Of a stretch of DNA of 64,000 nt, positions 1-14,400 are shown piece by piece. The notes beneath the pieces are model-generated. The model made no database searches. It was not told where the DNA came from and was given only the letters and a program-made list of their open reading frames with translations. Where the stretch lies: the NCBI RefSeq assembly GCF_004027225.2, contig NC_044279.2, positions 47,950,744 to 48,014,743 of the forward strand. The letters are read 5' to 3'. Source of the DNA: Strigops habroptila. Taxonomy: Eukaryota > Chordata > Aves > Psittaciformes > Psittacidae. Numbering within the stretch: the stretch's first letter is position 1; each line of letters starts with the position of its first letter. Made by a program: the position numbers and the translations under genes.

Positions 1-3000
1 AAAATTGTAGTGTTCTTCAGTTTTGCATGGTTGTCGCTTCATATTAGCGATGGTTTTAGTAAAGGATAGTGCAGTAAAAGGACAATGTTATTTCTACCTG
101 CATTGGTCTAAATAATTTGAAAACCAGAAAGACCAGTTGTAACGTAACCTGATCTATAAAACCAGGGCCCAGAAGTGTCACCTGGCTACCCTCACAAAAT
201 GGGGCATTCTGAGAATTGTAAATAAACTTGCGTAGTGACGAAAGGTCTTCCATACTTGACTCAGAATTTGCCATTTGGTTTTTCTGTCCTTCAGTGTAAG
301 CTCTTGGGTATGAATACAGATAATGTGTGCTTTCAAATATAATTTGGAGTGTAACCATGGCACCATGTTTAAAGCTGGCATGCTCTCCAAAGCAATGCAT
401 GGACTGATTCAGCTTACTTAGCTTGGTTTGTGATTGCCTACTATAATATAGGCATATTTTAAAATACCAGAAAATACACATTTCAACACAGACTTCAGGT
501 GCACTGTGTTTTTTGACTTGTTCTCTCTCATGTCTCTGCCCTGCTAAACATACAGGAGTATAATTGAGTATTAGGTTGCTGTGGTAGGGTTTATATGAGG
601 TAACCAACTTATAAAACAAGTGCCTTGTTTATCTGTGGAAGTAGGGATAACAGCTTTCTGCAGGCATATGCAATATGCGCCTTGCTTTCACGTTGGGATC
701 TTTTTTGACAAACTGCCACTGCTTACCAGCAGTGGAAGCTTGCAAGTTCAGCAAAGCCATAGGAATTCAGCTGTCCACCACACCAGGAAGCTTCAGTCTT
801 CACTCATGCCTTTTCAGTGTCTGAAATCAGTCAACCATGAGTTGTTTTATATTGTGAAATCTTGATTATTTTTTTCTGGTACCTATGATATTCCTTGTCT
901 GTGCCATACAAACGTGTTTAATGGGGTGGATAGTTACTTAAAATGGGCTGAGGGGAGAAGGAAACATGGCTCTACCTGTCTAACATCAGGCTAAGATGTC
1001 CTGCAACCAAACATGCGTTGTGTTTTGCCCTGTTTAGAGATGCTGTCTTTTTGAACTAGTAGTATTTGTAAGTGTTTAGATACTTGAGAGAATACCCTTT
1101 ACAGCTTACTTGCAGCATCTTAAGTTTACTGTGAGGATTTGAACTGGTGGTTAAGTTTCTGTTTGAATTGCCCCAGTTAACTCTGTGGTGTTCAACTTCC
1201 AAGTTACCAGTTTCTGTGAAATAGCAGAGTGGCAGGCTTTTTCAGAAACATATACACATATATGCAGATACATCTCTGGATAGGATTCGTAGCCATGTCT
1301 CCTTAAACATTTTTTGTAGGTATGTGAGTTCACAGACCACAGGTTGTTGTGTGTCTTTTCCAGTGTTGTTTGTAGAACACTTAAAAAGCTGACTTGGTGC
1401 TGCTTGGGGCTTAAGTACTTCAGTGGAATCAGTCCTATAAACATAAGTATTTTAAAACAAGTTTTGTCTTCAAAGTTATGTTTGTTTGTTTTCCCAAGTA
1501 TCTCAAAGACAAAAAAGGTTAACAGATTCCTGGTACTTGTCAAGAAGTAACCTTGTCATGTCTTCACCTGCAGCTGAATGGTTCTCAAAGATTTGGAGCT
1601 CTTGTTTCTGGCAAGTGCTTGGAAGTTGATCCCTTAGTCAAACAGATTATGTTGCTGAGTAACTGGTAAAGCCCAGTTCTCCTGCTGAAGATTAGGCCAC
1701 GGTTTAATGTTGAAAAGAAGTGGGCAACAATGTGAGTTTTAGGTCTTCTACTACCTTCTGTGTTTTCTCTCTTGGTCTGTATTGGCAAGCATAAGGGAAG
1801 AAGAACGTACTGTGAAGTGGACTGGGGAGCTGACCCCGCATGAGAAGTAAAACTTCCTTCATAGACACTGGGCAGGGGGTTTCTTGCTTGTTTGCAGGGG
1901 TTTTTGCAGCCAGTAATCTACTTTTGCCATATGACAGGGTGCAAGATCCACACCCTTCACTGCACCATGAGACCTGTCACATCTGATTGTCCGAATGATA
2001 CTAAAGCTTAGGGGGAGATCTGATGTTACAGGTGACTTGAGTGCTTGCTGAGGTGAGGAAATGTGTTCTGACCGATGTGCCATAGTAATATAGTGCTATC
2101 TGTTCCTGATGTGAACACTTTAGTTGAAGAACAAAACAAAGTACTTTAAATAGCCAGAGGAAGGTACTTGGATTCCGCATCACTATAACATGTTAGCCAA
2201 ACATGTGAATTTCAGGTGAAATAAGACTTATATAACAATAAAATTTTAATTGCAAGTTAAAGTACAGCTTCTTCTGAAAAAGGCTGATGTTTTCCTCCCT
2301 ATTGATTTATTGCCTTAAAATTGGAAGATCTCGAAGGAAAAAATAGCCTTCAGATCTCATTTCGAATTATCAAAATATATGTGTATATATTTATCATTCA
2401 TCCTCAGAATGCTGATAAAATTGCACTTATTGATGTCCAAGCATCATGCTGTTGCTTTACAAAGTGATCTTTATTTGAAGTTGGGATGATATTTCAGGCT
2501 CTGCAATAAATTACAAAGACAGAAACAAGTTTTTTGGGTTGATTTCAAGATGCTGTGCTCAAGTTAATGTGCATTAGGATTAACGTACTGCTAGCTATGC
2601 CATTTCTCTGCTGCTCTGCCAGTTCCTGTTCATTGAGACTAAATCTTCTTTTTAACCTCCCTCATAGCTGGGGACTCCTTTTCAGTCTATTGTCTGTAAA
2701 GTACTTTGTTAGAGGCTCTTGGATTGGCCTAGGCTGATCTGAAATTTGGTAGCTGCAGTCATGCCTGTCTGCTCAAGTTTGTGTAGTGCTGACCCTCGTA
2801 CGGCTCTGTACTGATCACTGTTGAGTGTGTGCAGGCTGGAAACTAAGCTTTAATGGTACAAGCTAGTTTTCAGCCAGATCAGCTTCCTAAACTCATTGTG
2901 CCAGTATAAGGGAGAAAGTAAAGATGTTGCAGCCTTGACTTTAATTAGCTTTAAAATGCTGTCAAATCTGATCCCAAAGTTGTTTACTATTCTACAATAA

Positions 3001-6000
3001 CTGTGCACATTGCATCTCCAGGCTAAAGTCGTTTTGAAAACGATTGCGGTAAAGAATGAGGACTGTAAGCGATCACTCAAGAATATTTTCAGGAAGGCAA
3101 AATTCTGTTTCTTACTGAATGCTACCCATCTGGCATTGCAAGTTGTAAAGCTCTGTTGCATTCTTCAACTTTCTGGAGCTGAAAAGAAGGGACAATGGCA
3201 TTGTAGGACAAGGATACCCCAGTAACCTATAGGGAAACTGAGAAGCTGTTTCAGAACTACTGAAATGAGGGAGTGATTCATAAAATAGCAGAAAGCGTTA
3301 GATAAAGGAAATCTCTTAACTACAGTAGCAGGCTGACACGTGCTCTCTAATTTGGAATGTGTGTTTTTTGCCTAGGAATTCATACAGCGAATCCTGCAAA
3401 TACAATTTGGGTTTTGTAAGAGGTGCTTTTCCTTGCTCCTCACTAAGTCTCTGTGTTGTAGCATTCAAAGTAGTTTCCCAGTACTTTTAAGGAAGCTCCT
3501 GAGCTGAAAACGATTGGAGGTTGGAAGTGTTGTGGGGTAATAAAATATTTCCTACTTGTCTTCTTCCCTGAGCATCTGCATATGGTCATTTTTAAACAAA
3601 TGAGGGCTTGACTGACTGTTTTGGCTGTATTTGGATTAAACTGTCTTTATGACCCTTTCAGGTGCTTATAACTTTTAGGCGGACCGACCATTTAGGCTAA
3701 AGTTTCCATACTGAGTGTGCTAGGCTAGATTATATTAACCTCCATCAATGCGGATCCTGGGTTTTGGCTGGGTTGTTTATCTGATACCTCTAACAGCATT
3801 TTGACACTGTTTTGTACCTGAGAGGTACCTTTCGATGCCTTAATGATCTTTCCTGTAACTCAGACTAGTACATCTGAAGTGATTCATAGAGCTTGGGAGC
3901 TAAATCCTGTCTTCCATGTACCTGTCTCCTCCTTTCCTTCTCTGTGCAGTGTTCAGTTGTACACCTGAGCAATGCAGTGTTCTTGGCAACTGAGCCACAC
4001 ATGCTCAGTGGTCTTTTGGGGGTGAGAGGTTGATTCCCTTCCTTTTGAAACTTCTTCCTTTTAACTGCCAGTTTTACTATAAAAAAAGGCAAACTTAGCT
4101 ATCTCCATCAGGTAATAGAAACAGTAAGTTGGACATGGCTAGTGGATTAGTGGGAGTGATGATGGGAGAAAATGGGGTGTGCAGTGCGGAAGAGAGGAAT
4201 AGATAGGATTAGGCTGGGAGGATAGAGTTTACAAAGATGTCTAATGACAAGTGATTTCTGTAGAATTGGAATTGTATCTTTTCAACTGTAAGTTCATTTT
4301 TCCTTGCAAGTTTTATATCTGGTATGGAGAAATACCCACCTTGCAGTTGGTTTATAGTGGCTTCTGCTGCTGTTGCTTCATTCAAATCGTGGGTGACTAC
4401 TCTGAAGTCAAAAGAATCCAGCTGTGGGCGTTCATTCTGTCCAGCAAGGTTCAACCTTAGCCTTGCTTCTTTCTTTTCAGTATAATCTGGGTTTTAATCT
4501 AATTATTTTGGTACGCTGCAATGCCCTACAGTTAAGGAAGATAGAAAGCAATTATACTTTTGTTTAACCTTAAGCCATTTTCTACCTTTTGAGTGCTTGA
4601 TATGAAAAAGAAAATAATAATACAGAGAGGAATAACTTGTGGTTATAACTTATATTACTCTGAGCTGTTGCCATTTTAGTCTTCTAGAATATATGGCTGC
4701 TAACTGTTTCACAAGTTTCTTTCGACTTGAGTACACTAAAGAGGCCAAAACTTTGGCACCTTTCTCTAGAAATGTCCAGTTGTTTGTCTTCAGGCTTAGC
4801 ATTTATAGTGAGCGAGTCCCATGATGCCACATGCTCTATAATTACCTTTGGGTTCTTGGTTAACCATGTCTTGGTTAAGCATATCAATAGGTGCTTATTA
4901 CAAGTAGGCTGGCTAGCAGCTTCTCTTCCTCACTGCCCTCGGAAGGTCATTGCTATTCCGGGACTTGAAAACAAGGTAAAAACTTGGCTAGTGAGACTCA
5001 GTGGAAGAATTTGTCTTTTTCTTCCCTTAGCTGAATTCTGCAGCTTTGCTTCCTCGCTTGACAGTATTATGGAAATAATAGCTTTACCTTAGTATTTGAA
5101 CTAAGATGAACTTCACAATATAACTAGGCAAGCAGATTTGATGCCATTACTGTGTATGTTGGAAATCTTTTGAACAGGAGTCATCAAGAGTAAGGCTTTT
5201 TCAGAGACATGGGAAAGGCAGCAATCACTAGCAAGTAACGCAACACAAATCTCACTCCTTTCTGCATTCAGAAGATACAGGACACAGATTTCTCTGCATA
5301 GAAAGTACTTCCATTGTTCTGAGCCTAATGAAGCTATGATGTAAAATTTGGCTATGCATAGGCCAGAAAATATGGTGTATGAGATTTTTGCAGCCTTGTT
5401 TTTCAGTAGACTACTTAATCTGTGTGAACATCCTCAGAAAAGATTGGGTGTGCAGGCAACCTAAATCTCTCTTCTCCTGGTTTGATTATCCTGTATTAAG
5501 GGAAGATGAATTGCTGGCTTTTTGCTGTTGATTTTGCACCTCTTTGTCATGTGAGTGCACTGTCAACTAACCACAGCTTTTTGGTGTCTTCATTTTTAAG
5601 TGATCTTTGTATTTACAGCCTAGTCATTCAGGTGGTGTGGGATGTATCTTTTGGCCACTTAGAGATGGAAACACCTGAAAACTACATCCACTATATGGAA
5701 TAAAGAGCAATGCAACAAACCAAAACATCTGCAATTGAGTGCAAGATTGCTTGCTACCATAACTGAAAGAATCTGTGTGGAGTGCTTTTCAGCTGTACCA
5801 CAGAGTCTGCTAACTGCTAGCTATTGGCTCTTGGCTCCTGCAGAAATTGATTACCAGTGAGCACATTTTTGCTAGCATACCAAGTGATGGATGCCTCTTG
5901 CCCTCATGGCTTCAAATCTTAATGTTACTGCGTGGAAAAAATTGTGCATCTGAAAGTCTCAAGGATATACCTTAGTGTGGTCTCTTGCATTCAGCCTGTA

Positions 6001-8323
6001 AAAGCAGTGGGATTACAGGAGAATAAAGCAGAGAGGGAAAGATGCTTAAGAAAATGCTTCAGTTCCAGGGTTAGTGGAGACTTGGTTAGCTGCCAAAATG
6101 AGCTTCCAAGCTGTAATGCTTGGAAGTTTATTTTATGTAAAGCCCATCTACCAGAGCTGATCTATTTTAATGTGTATTATTTGTTTCTGCTTTTAAAAGG
6201 GTAATTTAAAGCTAATAGATATACAAACCCAGTTCAATAGACTATTGATCAGGTTAGAACTAGTCTATACTATATGTATAGAGAGGCATAAAAGATTCCT
6301 GGCTTTTTGCTACACTGCCAGACCCAGCAACCTGATTTATCCCTTAGTAGTAATTAAGAATTTTTTGTTTAGCCTTAGCTAAACGATGAATGCTGATTAA
6401 AACCATTCTGCTAAGCTGGGAATGATTTAATGCAATATAATCATCCTTTTGTTCATCATTGTTGCTAGCTTCCACATGACTGCAGTGAGTGCTAGTTTCA
6501 TCAGCAGAAAATAATGTGTAATGCTTATGTCTGGGATCCCACAAGTGAATTCGTAACTTGATTTTTACAACTGCTCTTTACGCACTGCTGACATGGTGGT
6601 TCTTTGTAGTGATATAGATCCACCTACGTTTCAAAAACTTTCCTTAAATCTACATCTAGTAAAGCTGCGTACCTTCTGGGTATGCATTAATTTTCTGTTA
6701 ATGTCAAAGGATCCTAGGAAACTAAAACCTTTGGCTGCAAAGATCAAGTTGAGATGCATTTGTGTCTAACCTTACTGCCTTTGCTGACTTTTTCTAGGTT
6801 TTTACATAGCTGAAAAAAATATTTGAGTTCACTGAAAATGTGAATATTTAGATCAGAGGCTAAAGATTATTCTGTGCTAAATGAAGGCTCTTCTGTGTTC
6901 CTTATTTGTTGTAGGAAAAATTTGGAGGAAGTGAATACAGTGGAGAATCCTAATCCTAATAGCGTTACTCTCCTGCAGTGGAGAGTAATGCTAATTTTGA
7001 CTGCAAATAAAATAAACAACAAATAAAGAAGACATCTGTCAGATAAGGCTCTGCTAGTTGCACCTCAGTGTGCACACTCATTGCATTCACAAAAGTATGC
7101 AGTCATCTTAATTAACACTCCCAGTTCCTGTTGGTGAGCCTACACTGCATTTCCAGGAGTGCCAAAGGGACGTAGTATAAGTGATAAGCATTTCTCTGTT
7201 ACCCTCATAAGGGAACTGTTTTCTTGCTCAATCCAACAGAGGGTGAGTTTAAACACCGTAAAGGTAGTTGGTGAGGACTAGGCTTGTCACTTCAGTCATC
7301 TGGCACCAGTCAATACTTTAACCTTTAGACTGAGGTTCTTGTTGCTAGTCTTTAATTGCCATTAAAGATTTGAGCCTTGGCCTTTGCTCCCCACAGTTGT
7401 CATTTGACTTCAGAGTAGGGCTTATGTAAGTATTGCCTGGAACATGAAGCATGTTACTACACAAACAATTATGTCTTACTTACCAGGATGGCTCTCCAAT
7501 ACAAGTTAAACCGTTTATTTCCATGTGGTCCTGAATCAAGGTCTAATTTTCATCAACTTCTACTGCAAATTACTCCAAATATGAGGCATCCTAGTTTGTT
7601 GGACTGGAGGCTAAGATCATCTCAGCTCTGAATATTATAATGGACAGGTCCTATAGACAGTGGGTTTTAAATTGGTATATATCCATGATACGTCCAGATT
7701 AGAGTCAAATTAAGTGAAACTAAAGTGTCTTGGGGGAAAAAAAGTTATTAAATTTAGAAATAATTCAAAATTCAGTGTGTGGCAACTTTTCCTCTTACAG
7801 AAACGTTAGAAGAAACCAAACTGGACAAGGGCCAATTAAGAACTCTCCTTATAATGTAGTTGTGCAATACTGTAAGTGTGCCATACTGACATAACACTTC
7901 AGTAACTGAGAAGAAGCTTGTTTAACTTCTGTGTGATGAAAGCGTCTTAATTTTCATGCTTTACTGTCTGTATGACCCCAAGACTTACTCAGTATTGGAG
8001 AATAATGCTATTAGGTTTCTGTTACATCTTCATTCCTGGGCATACTGTATTGTGTATTTTTCACAGTGTCTAAGCATCTGATGAAAGTGTTTGTGTAAGG
8101 AGAGTACAATGACATTGTCTTGACTTAACTGTATTTAAAAGACTGGGGTTTAATAATTTCACTTTTTTTCCAGTTCTTGCAACTCCTGGTTGCCTATTTG
8201 GTTTAATTTCCAAAGTCTATAATCCATCTGGCTAGGTGAATAAGTGAGTTGCTGAAAAAATAGATAGTACCAATATTCCTGACTTGTGAGCTATATTTAA
8301 CAGTCATTTGCAAATATTTATAG
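1..8323 (+). other. NUDT4: NUDT4 intron 1 (3' part)
   Basis: AT-rich DNA without CpG clusters, so it does not hold the NUDT4 promoter or exon 1. I see no CR1, LTR or supported gene. A 187-codon minus-strand frame at 56-619 has no recognisable domain and is taken as chance. A short imperfect hairpin lies at 6961-6992. Confidence 0.8.
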
Positions 8324-8434
8324 GTGCTGTTGGTAAGCAGTAGCCGATACCCAGATCAGTGGATTGTACCAGGTGGAGGAATGGAACCAGAAGAAGAACC
8401 AGGGGGAGCAGCCGTCAGAGAGGTGTATGAAGAG
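8324..8434 (+). CDS. NUDT4: NUDT4 exon 2 (Nudix core)
   Basis: The exon is 111 bp, 37 codons, phase 0 at both ends. The acceptor is ...tttatag before 8324 and the donor is gtaaca at 8435. It translates from VLLVSSSRYPDQW through VPGGGMEPEEEPGG to REVYEE. It holds most of the Nudix box, including the REx2EE glutamates that coordinate the catalytic metal ions in the family. Confidence 0.97.
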
Positions 8435-11400
8435 GTAACAAAACAAAATCCAGCTTCTTGCTGCTGCTATCTTCATACAGGAACGAGATGAAAGAGAGAA
8501 TTCTGCCTCCTTTGTCCAGGGTTTGACTGAGACTTCTATGGTTTTGAAATTCAAAGAGCTGCAGTTGTGTGTCAGAATTGGGGTATAATGTTGTGAGGTG
8601 TGCACTAATTAGCTTGCTTCCCAGCACGCTTTCATTTCATAGCTAAATTTCTGTCTGCTTTTATAAACACTTACTGGAAGTGGAACTGTGATTTCGTGCC
8701 AAATGACATATTATAGTAGTGTAGCATTTCTGTGTTTGTGCAGAAAACGTTTGACTCGCAGCTCTTCTGGAACAGACTGAAGGTGAACTAACCATTAATG
8801 TGTAGCTACATAAGAAAGAGAAATAAACAGACCTTGGAGAAGATTCCAAACTAAATGGATTTGAAACTGATCTATCTAAGCAGTTGCGAATTCAACAATA
8901 AAAAGGCCTTGTTAAGTGTATTTAAGGCTGTTTATCTGTCAAGAAAGCACTATAGGTATAGTCTGCCTTTCTGTCTGTGCCCTTACCCGTAGGCAAAACA
9001 AAGCTTTAAGTCTTGATGAATTAATGCAGTTTTCCACTCTAATATAGCACTTAAATTTCAAATTCAGAATTTTGGGGTTTAACGTGCTATTTATTTTTCC
9101 TAGGCAAATTGTTAAATGTTACTTCAATATCTAACAGCCAGGACTGTAAGCCAAACAAAACTTCAAGAAAAATCAGTTACTTGATTTAGCTAGAAATTAT
9201 GCAATGCTGAAGTAACCACTGGTTAACTCTTAATGCATTATATCATACTTCTTAAACAGAAGCTATAAGATTTTGAAGGGAGTGAATGCATCCTGGCAAG
9301 TGAGTGAACTACAGGATTTCTGCTAGCCTTAAACAGTTTTCTTGTCCCGGTTTGACCACTACTATTCACAAAACCCATGAATATTGTTGCTAATTAGTAT
9401 GTATAATGTTTTTTTTATTAGCTATGCTATCTGGTAGTTTAGCTTGCTTAACCGTAAGACTAGTTCTGCTGGGTTGTAGAGGCTTGGAACTTGATATAGA
9501 TCAACTTGTACCAAATGCTGCCTTGCTATTTGGTGTCAAAATCAGATCTTCTGTGAACTGTGTTTGTAACCCTCCTCCCCTCTTACATGGGGAATGGATT
9601 AGTTCAGTATTCAATGCTCTTGGCAGCCTTCATGCAGCAAGGTTTAAGTATAAATAAGCCTCACTGATACAATGTTATTCCAGGCTTTCTGACTATCCAG
9701 TTTTGCTGGAGGAGCCAATTTCAAGCTGCGCAAGACATACTCAAATAAGTGCTTGTGTATTTGTAAAAGTAAAGGAGGCAGCCACAAGGCAGTCTAAGGA
9801 GCAAAGATACGGGTTTCTAGGAATGAGTCAGCAGAGATTTAGGCTTCTAGGTGATAGTAGCACCTCTGGGGAAAGTCCTGGTATTTCTCATTGTCACTTG
9901 TTGATGGGTGGGATTAAAAAGCACAGAATCATTGGCTTGGTGTTCTTGTGAACACTGGTAGTTCTAATTGTTGGTCTGACCTAAGGCACAGCCCAAGATG
10001 AGGGATTGTAAAATCTCATCTCCATGTCAAACCAGAGCTGACTGAACTGTAGTTGTATGTTTGGCTGGGTTTTTTTCTTTCATGGTGAAGAATGGATGAT
10101 CTTGAAGGGAGCTATCTGCAGTTAGTATGTCACGAAAGCTGCTGTGGGTGTTTGTCTACTGGAAGTTGCCCGAGTGTTCTAGCTTCTCAGCTTGTAGGGA
10201 ATGCAGTGCTACACACAAAGCTCTGACTGACTTCATGGCAGAGCAGTATACCGGTGAGAGTTGTGACCCAGGGGCTGATAACTAGTTTTCTACTACACAT
10301 GGTCCTTCCCTGAGAGTATCCTGAGGAACACTAGCAAGTCCTGGCTTTGCTGGAGCTCTGCTTTCGGATATCTGCAGTGGTGCAGTGCATGGGCCATGAG
10401 TGTTGGAGAAGGTTAAGCTAAGGAATCAGGACAAAATATTACAGGATCATACATCACATAGTATAAATTTAGTACAAGTTTCTCTGTGAATGTAAAAGCC
10501 CAATCGGAGTGCACATGATGCCCAGATACTGTGAACTTCTCTAGTTCATACAGACACCAAAATGTTAGTTAGTTCTGAATGATATTTTTCCTTTTGGGTA
10601 TGCTTTCACATCAGCAGGCAAAAAAAAAGGCAAATCAGAAAAAGCAAAATAGGAGTGAGTACCTACTGTTATGATGTGAAGCAGTTCTTCCATGGCTCAG
10701 TTTTGTTCTTGCCCTCATCTTTTTTTCTCAGGGCAAAACAAGGCTTCCTCACACATCATGGTGGTCCTGGTCAAAAACTGTGTTATTCAGCCACCCTAGG
10801 TTGTTTTGAATCCTGAAGACAGAGGTCAGCCTCCTTCACTTGTACAAGGAGCTTTTTTTGATCATGTTTTATTCAAGTGTTATCACACAAAATGAATTGT
10901 AAAATCAGCTACATGTAAACATGTGGTTTAGGCAAATGCTTTTAATACCTTTCAGTGTGTTGTATGTTAAGCTGTTCTGTAGCTGCTTAGAATATATGTG
11001 TTGGCATAAAAATTTCAGAAAGAGGTTTCATGATAGAAAAGCTGCATGATGTAAATGACTCAAAATGCCAACATCATCAGCGTTTATACACCACAAGAGA
11101 AAGAAACTTTCTAAAGGTAGACAAGAACCCAGCAAACACAGCTCTTGGGTGCTGCTAGCACAGGGGCATTTTGCTCAGAAGTTAAACCAATTTTTGTTCA
11201 CTTATACTACAGTGGCTGTGCTTTTTGGGTATTTTTTTTTTAATGATGTTCTGGTGTAAGACACAAACTGCCAGCCATGTTCAGTTCTGAGCTGTGCTTG
11301 CAAATGCATAGAGTTGCCAAAGGCTAGGGGCTTTAATAAGGAAAAGTCATTTGGTGGCACTTGTGCAGCTGCAGAGTTTCTAGGGTTTGATAGCTTGTGT

Positions 11401-14400
11401 AGCTGATGAGCATTAAAAGCTTATGCCTTAAAGTAAAATATTCTTAAGCTACAGGCTGAATCTTGTGCGCTGCCACAAGATTGCAAAGCACCACTTTTAA
11501 AGAAAAGCCAGAGTGGTATTCAGGGTTTTGACTTGGGTCATGGAAATTCATACTAACCTTTCTAGAGATGGATGTCCTTTCTATTTTTAAACTAAGGTCA
11601 GTGTCACCTGGCAAGCTGGTTACAGTACAGTGAACTGTTAAGAGTTTTGTGAATGAATAAACTTCAAAGGAGGCACACAGTGGCACTGGTTTGAACTGTG
11701 TTTCCTCAGTATTGGGTCATGCACAAACTAAGTGTTGGTTTATATTAGTCAATTAAAATGAAAGTATTGATAGTGGGAGTTACAATGGCAGTTCTTAATG
11801 GTAGGAGTGCTAATAGCTTACAATATGTAGCCCTCTGGCTCTAAATATCCCTCACTTTCCCACCAACAGTAGTGTATTTAAAGTCTGTGTTTTAAACCCA
11901 AGCAAACATCTTTGTAGGCAGATCTATATGCACTGCAATTGCTTTCATAGTTTGCCTGTGTGTGACTCCACAATATAACTTTTAGCTAGTGATTCGGGTT
12001 TTTAGCTTCCTCTAAATGTTTAGTATGTTTTATGAGAATTTGTCTGCCATTTCACAGGTTACAGCAATTCAGATAACCTGTCAAGCTCCTTACGTACAGT
12101 AAGTTTTTTGCAAACCTGAAAGTTGAATCCCAATATGAAGTTACAGTATAAAGCAATCCCAGAAAATTATTAAACCTCATCTAAATGAGGAGCTGCTCTG
12201 TTAATGAATTTGAAGCTTAGTCTTTAATTGCATAGTGCGAAAGATGGAAATAGGAGTTGTTTGTACATGTGGTGTTCAAAGAGAAATATGATACAAATAA
12301 TAAGGGTGGCAAGCTGATGATGTCCAGCCTCTTAAATGGAAGGAGCACCCTCCCACTCCCTTTTCTTCCTCCATCTCACAAAAAACCTGAGACTCTTGCT
12401 TTGAACTTATTAGTACTGAAATGCCTACCAAAAAATATGCAGTTCCTCCCAGACTTGCATAAACACAGCTTCTGAGAAGAGGCTGATCCTGAAGGTTAAT
12501 CCACTGCAACAGTGAAAATGGCAGTAATATTATGTAAGACCTCTCACAGGAAATAGAGGAATCTGCTCCAGTAAGCACCTACTATTTGAAAAATGATAGG
12601 GGTGTTACAGCCTAGGCCTAGGTAGATACTTGAAAAAGTAAAGGAAACACCATTTCAGCTGAAAGATTGTGGCAGGTATAGTGAAACTCTTTGGGGCTTA
12701 GAAGACTTTGCAGGCAAGGGCAGGAATAGTCTTGCAGTGTGCCTTCAGAAGCGTAGCCATTAAAGTACTATCCAACAGATTCCACAGTTAAAAATAAACA
12801 CAAATCTTTCAGATTTTAAGCAACTTTCTGCCCTGATAGACTGTTAGCCTAAAAATTAAACTGCAGCATGACTCTTGCTCCATCTACAGGAAGTAAAACG
12901 CAAGTGTGACTGCACATCTGAGACTGCAGTACACCTAGAGCTGCCAACAGTGAATGACCTCCGGGTCAGAATGGGATGCGGTGGACGGTTTTCCCTCTTT
13001 TGGGTTTAGACTAGTACTGAAATATATGCATAAATTCAGATTTGAGATCTTATTTCCACAGTACTTATAGATTTCCTTGAGGAATAATTCTGGGAGGTGT
13101 AGCTCTTAATTCATCAGCTTGTATGTCAAAAGAAATGCTGGGGTTTTTCAGGCTTTTCTCCATAGTTTAGACTTACACACTTGTGGTAGCCTATAGGATT
13201 CTGTTTAAAGAACCATATTTTAACAGCCATGGGTACGTAAAGGTCAAAGGAAGAAAGCTATTAAAGACAAAATGATTCTAAGTCCAGAACGTAATCAGTG
13301 TACTGAATGTATATAAAAGCTTACAACTGGGAAAGTGGGAACAATTTCCCTAGAAATTTGAATTTCTAGGGAAAAAGCCAAAGGATTTCTTGGTCCTCTA
13401 GCACTTAATTTTGACAAATTTTGAAGGAAGATTAATATAAGAACTTGGAGGAAATACTTTTGTTAGCACTTGAAAAAATCACTGTCAAGTTGATGGTACT
13501 TTTTAAAATGTGAAGATGATTCAGTTGAATATATTACTTTCAGAGAAAAATCATGAGACTAATTACCACCGGTTTATGCTTTTGGGGTATAGTAGTTTTC
13601 AAAAGACGCTACTCTGCAGGAATGATGCTACATTTTGGAAGCGCATATCTTTGCCTAGAGAGTAACAAGTAGTCAGAGATAGTAATCACATTTACATAGC
13701 AACATCTGGTGCACAAAAGCTTCATTATAAGCATGGAGGAATTTTTACGCAATGTAATGAAGGGAGTGCTTCAGATTGTTTCATTCAGAATTACTCAGCT
13801 AAGAGTATTTGTTTAAACCACTGATTTGCTTGGAGAGAAAATAGAGATGCTTTAAAGTAAATTCCACTTAGGACAACATCAATGATAAAGTCACATTGTG
13901 ACTGTGGAGTACCAGTGAGTTAAAACTTTCCTATGAAAGCTATTCAGTATTGCTAAACATACCTGGTTGTGGTGTTCGTGCCATGTGTTGGATATCAGTT
14001 AAATGCCAGACTCCCACTTAGCAGTTCAGAGAAGCCCTCCTGCATCTATTGATGGTGAGATTTTGTCCTTCAACTGTCCTGTTGCCCATAGACCTGCCTT
14101 TAAGATCTCTTTGTAATGTAAGTAAGGCATTGTCTAGGACTGCCAAAAGTTACAAAATCTTGAAAGTTTTTTGGGTTGGGGGGAAGTAATATCTTTTTCC
14201 CTTCCTCTGGTGTAGCACCATCCCCTTTAGAGCAATTACTTGGTACTTGGAAAAGCTTATCATAAGGTTTGAGAAACCTGCAGAGCCTGTACTGGGCTCT
14301 GTCATGCTGTTAAGCCATATCTTTATTGAGTGCCTGTTGTGGCATAGCTGACCTTTTCAGACCAAAATAAAGATCTGCCACTTTGATAATTAATGCACTG

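Noticed and set aside
56-619. 187-codon minus-strand frame at the left edge
   Set aside because: No recognised domain, no CpG island, inside NUDT4 intron 1; length is within chance expectation for the window.
1-8323. NUDT4 exon 1 inside the window
   Set aside because: No CpG island and no sequence coding the expected MMKFKPNQTR-type N-terminus was found, so exon 1 must be upstream.
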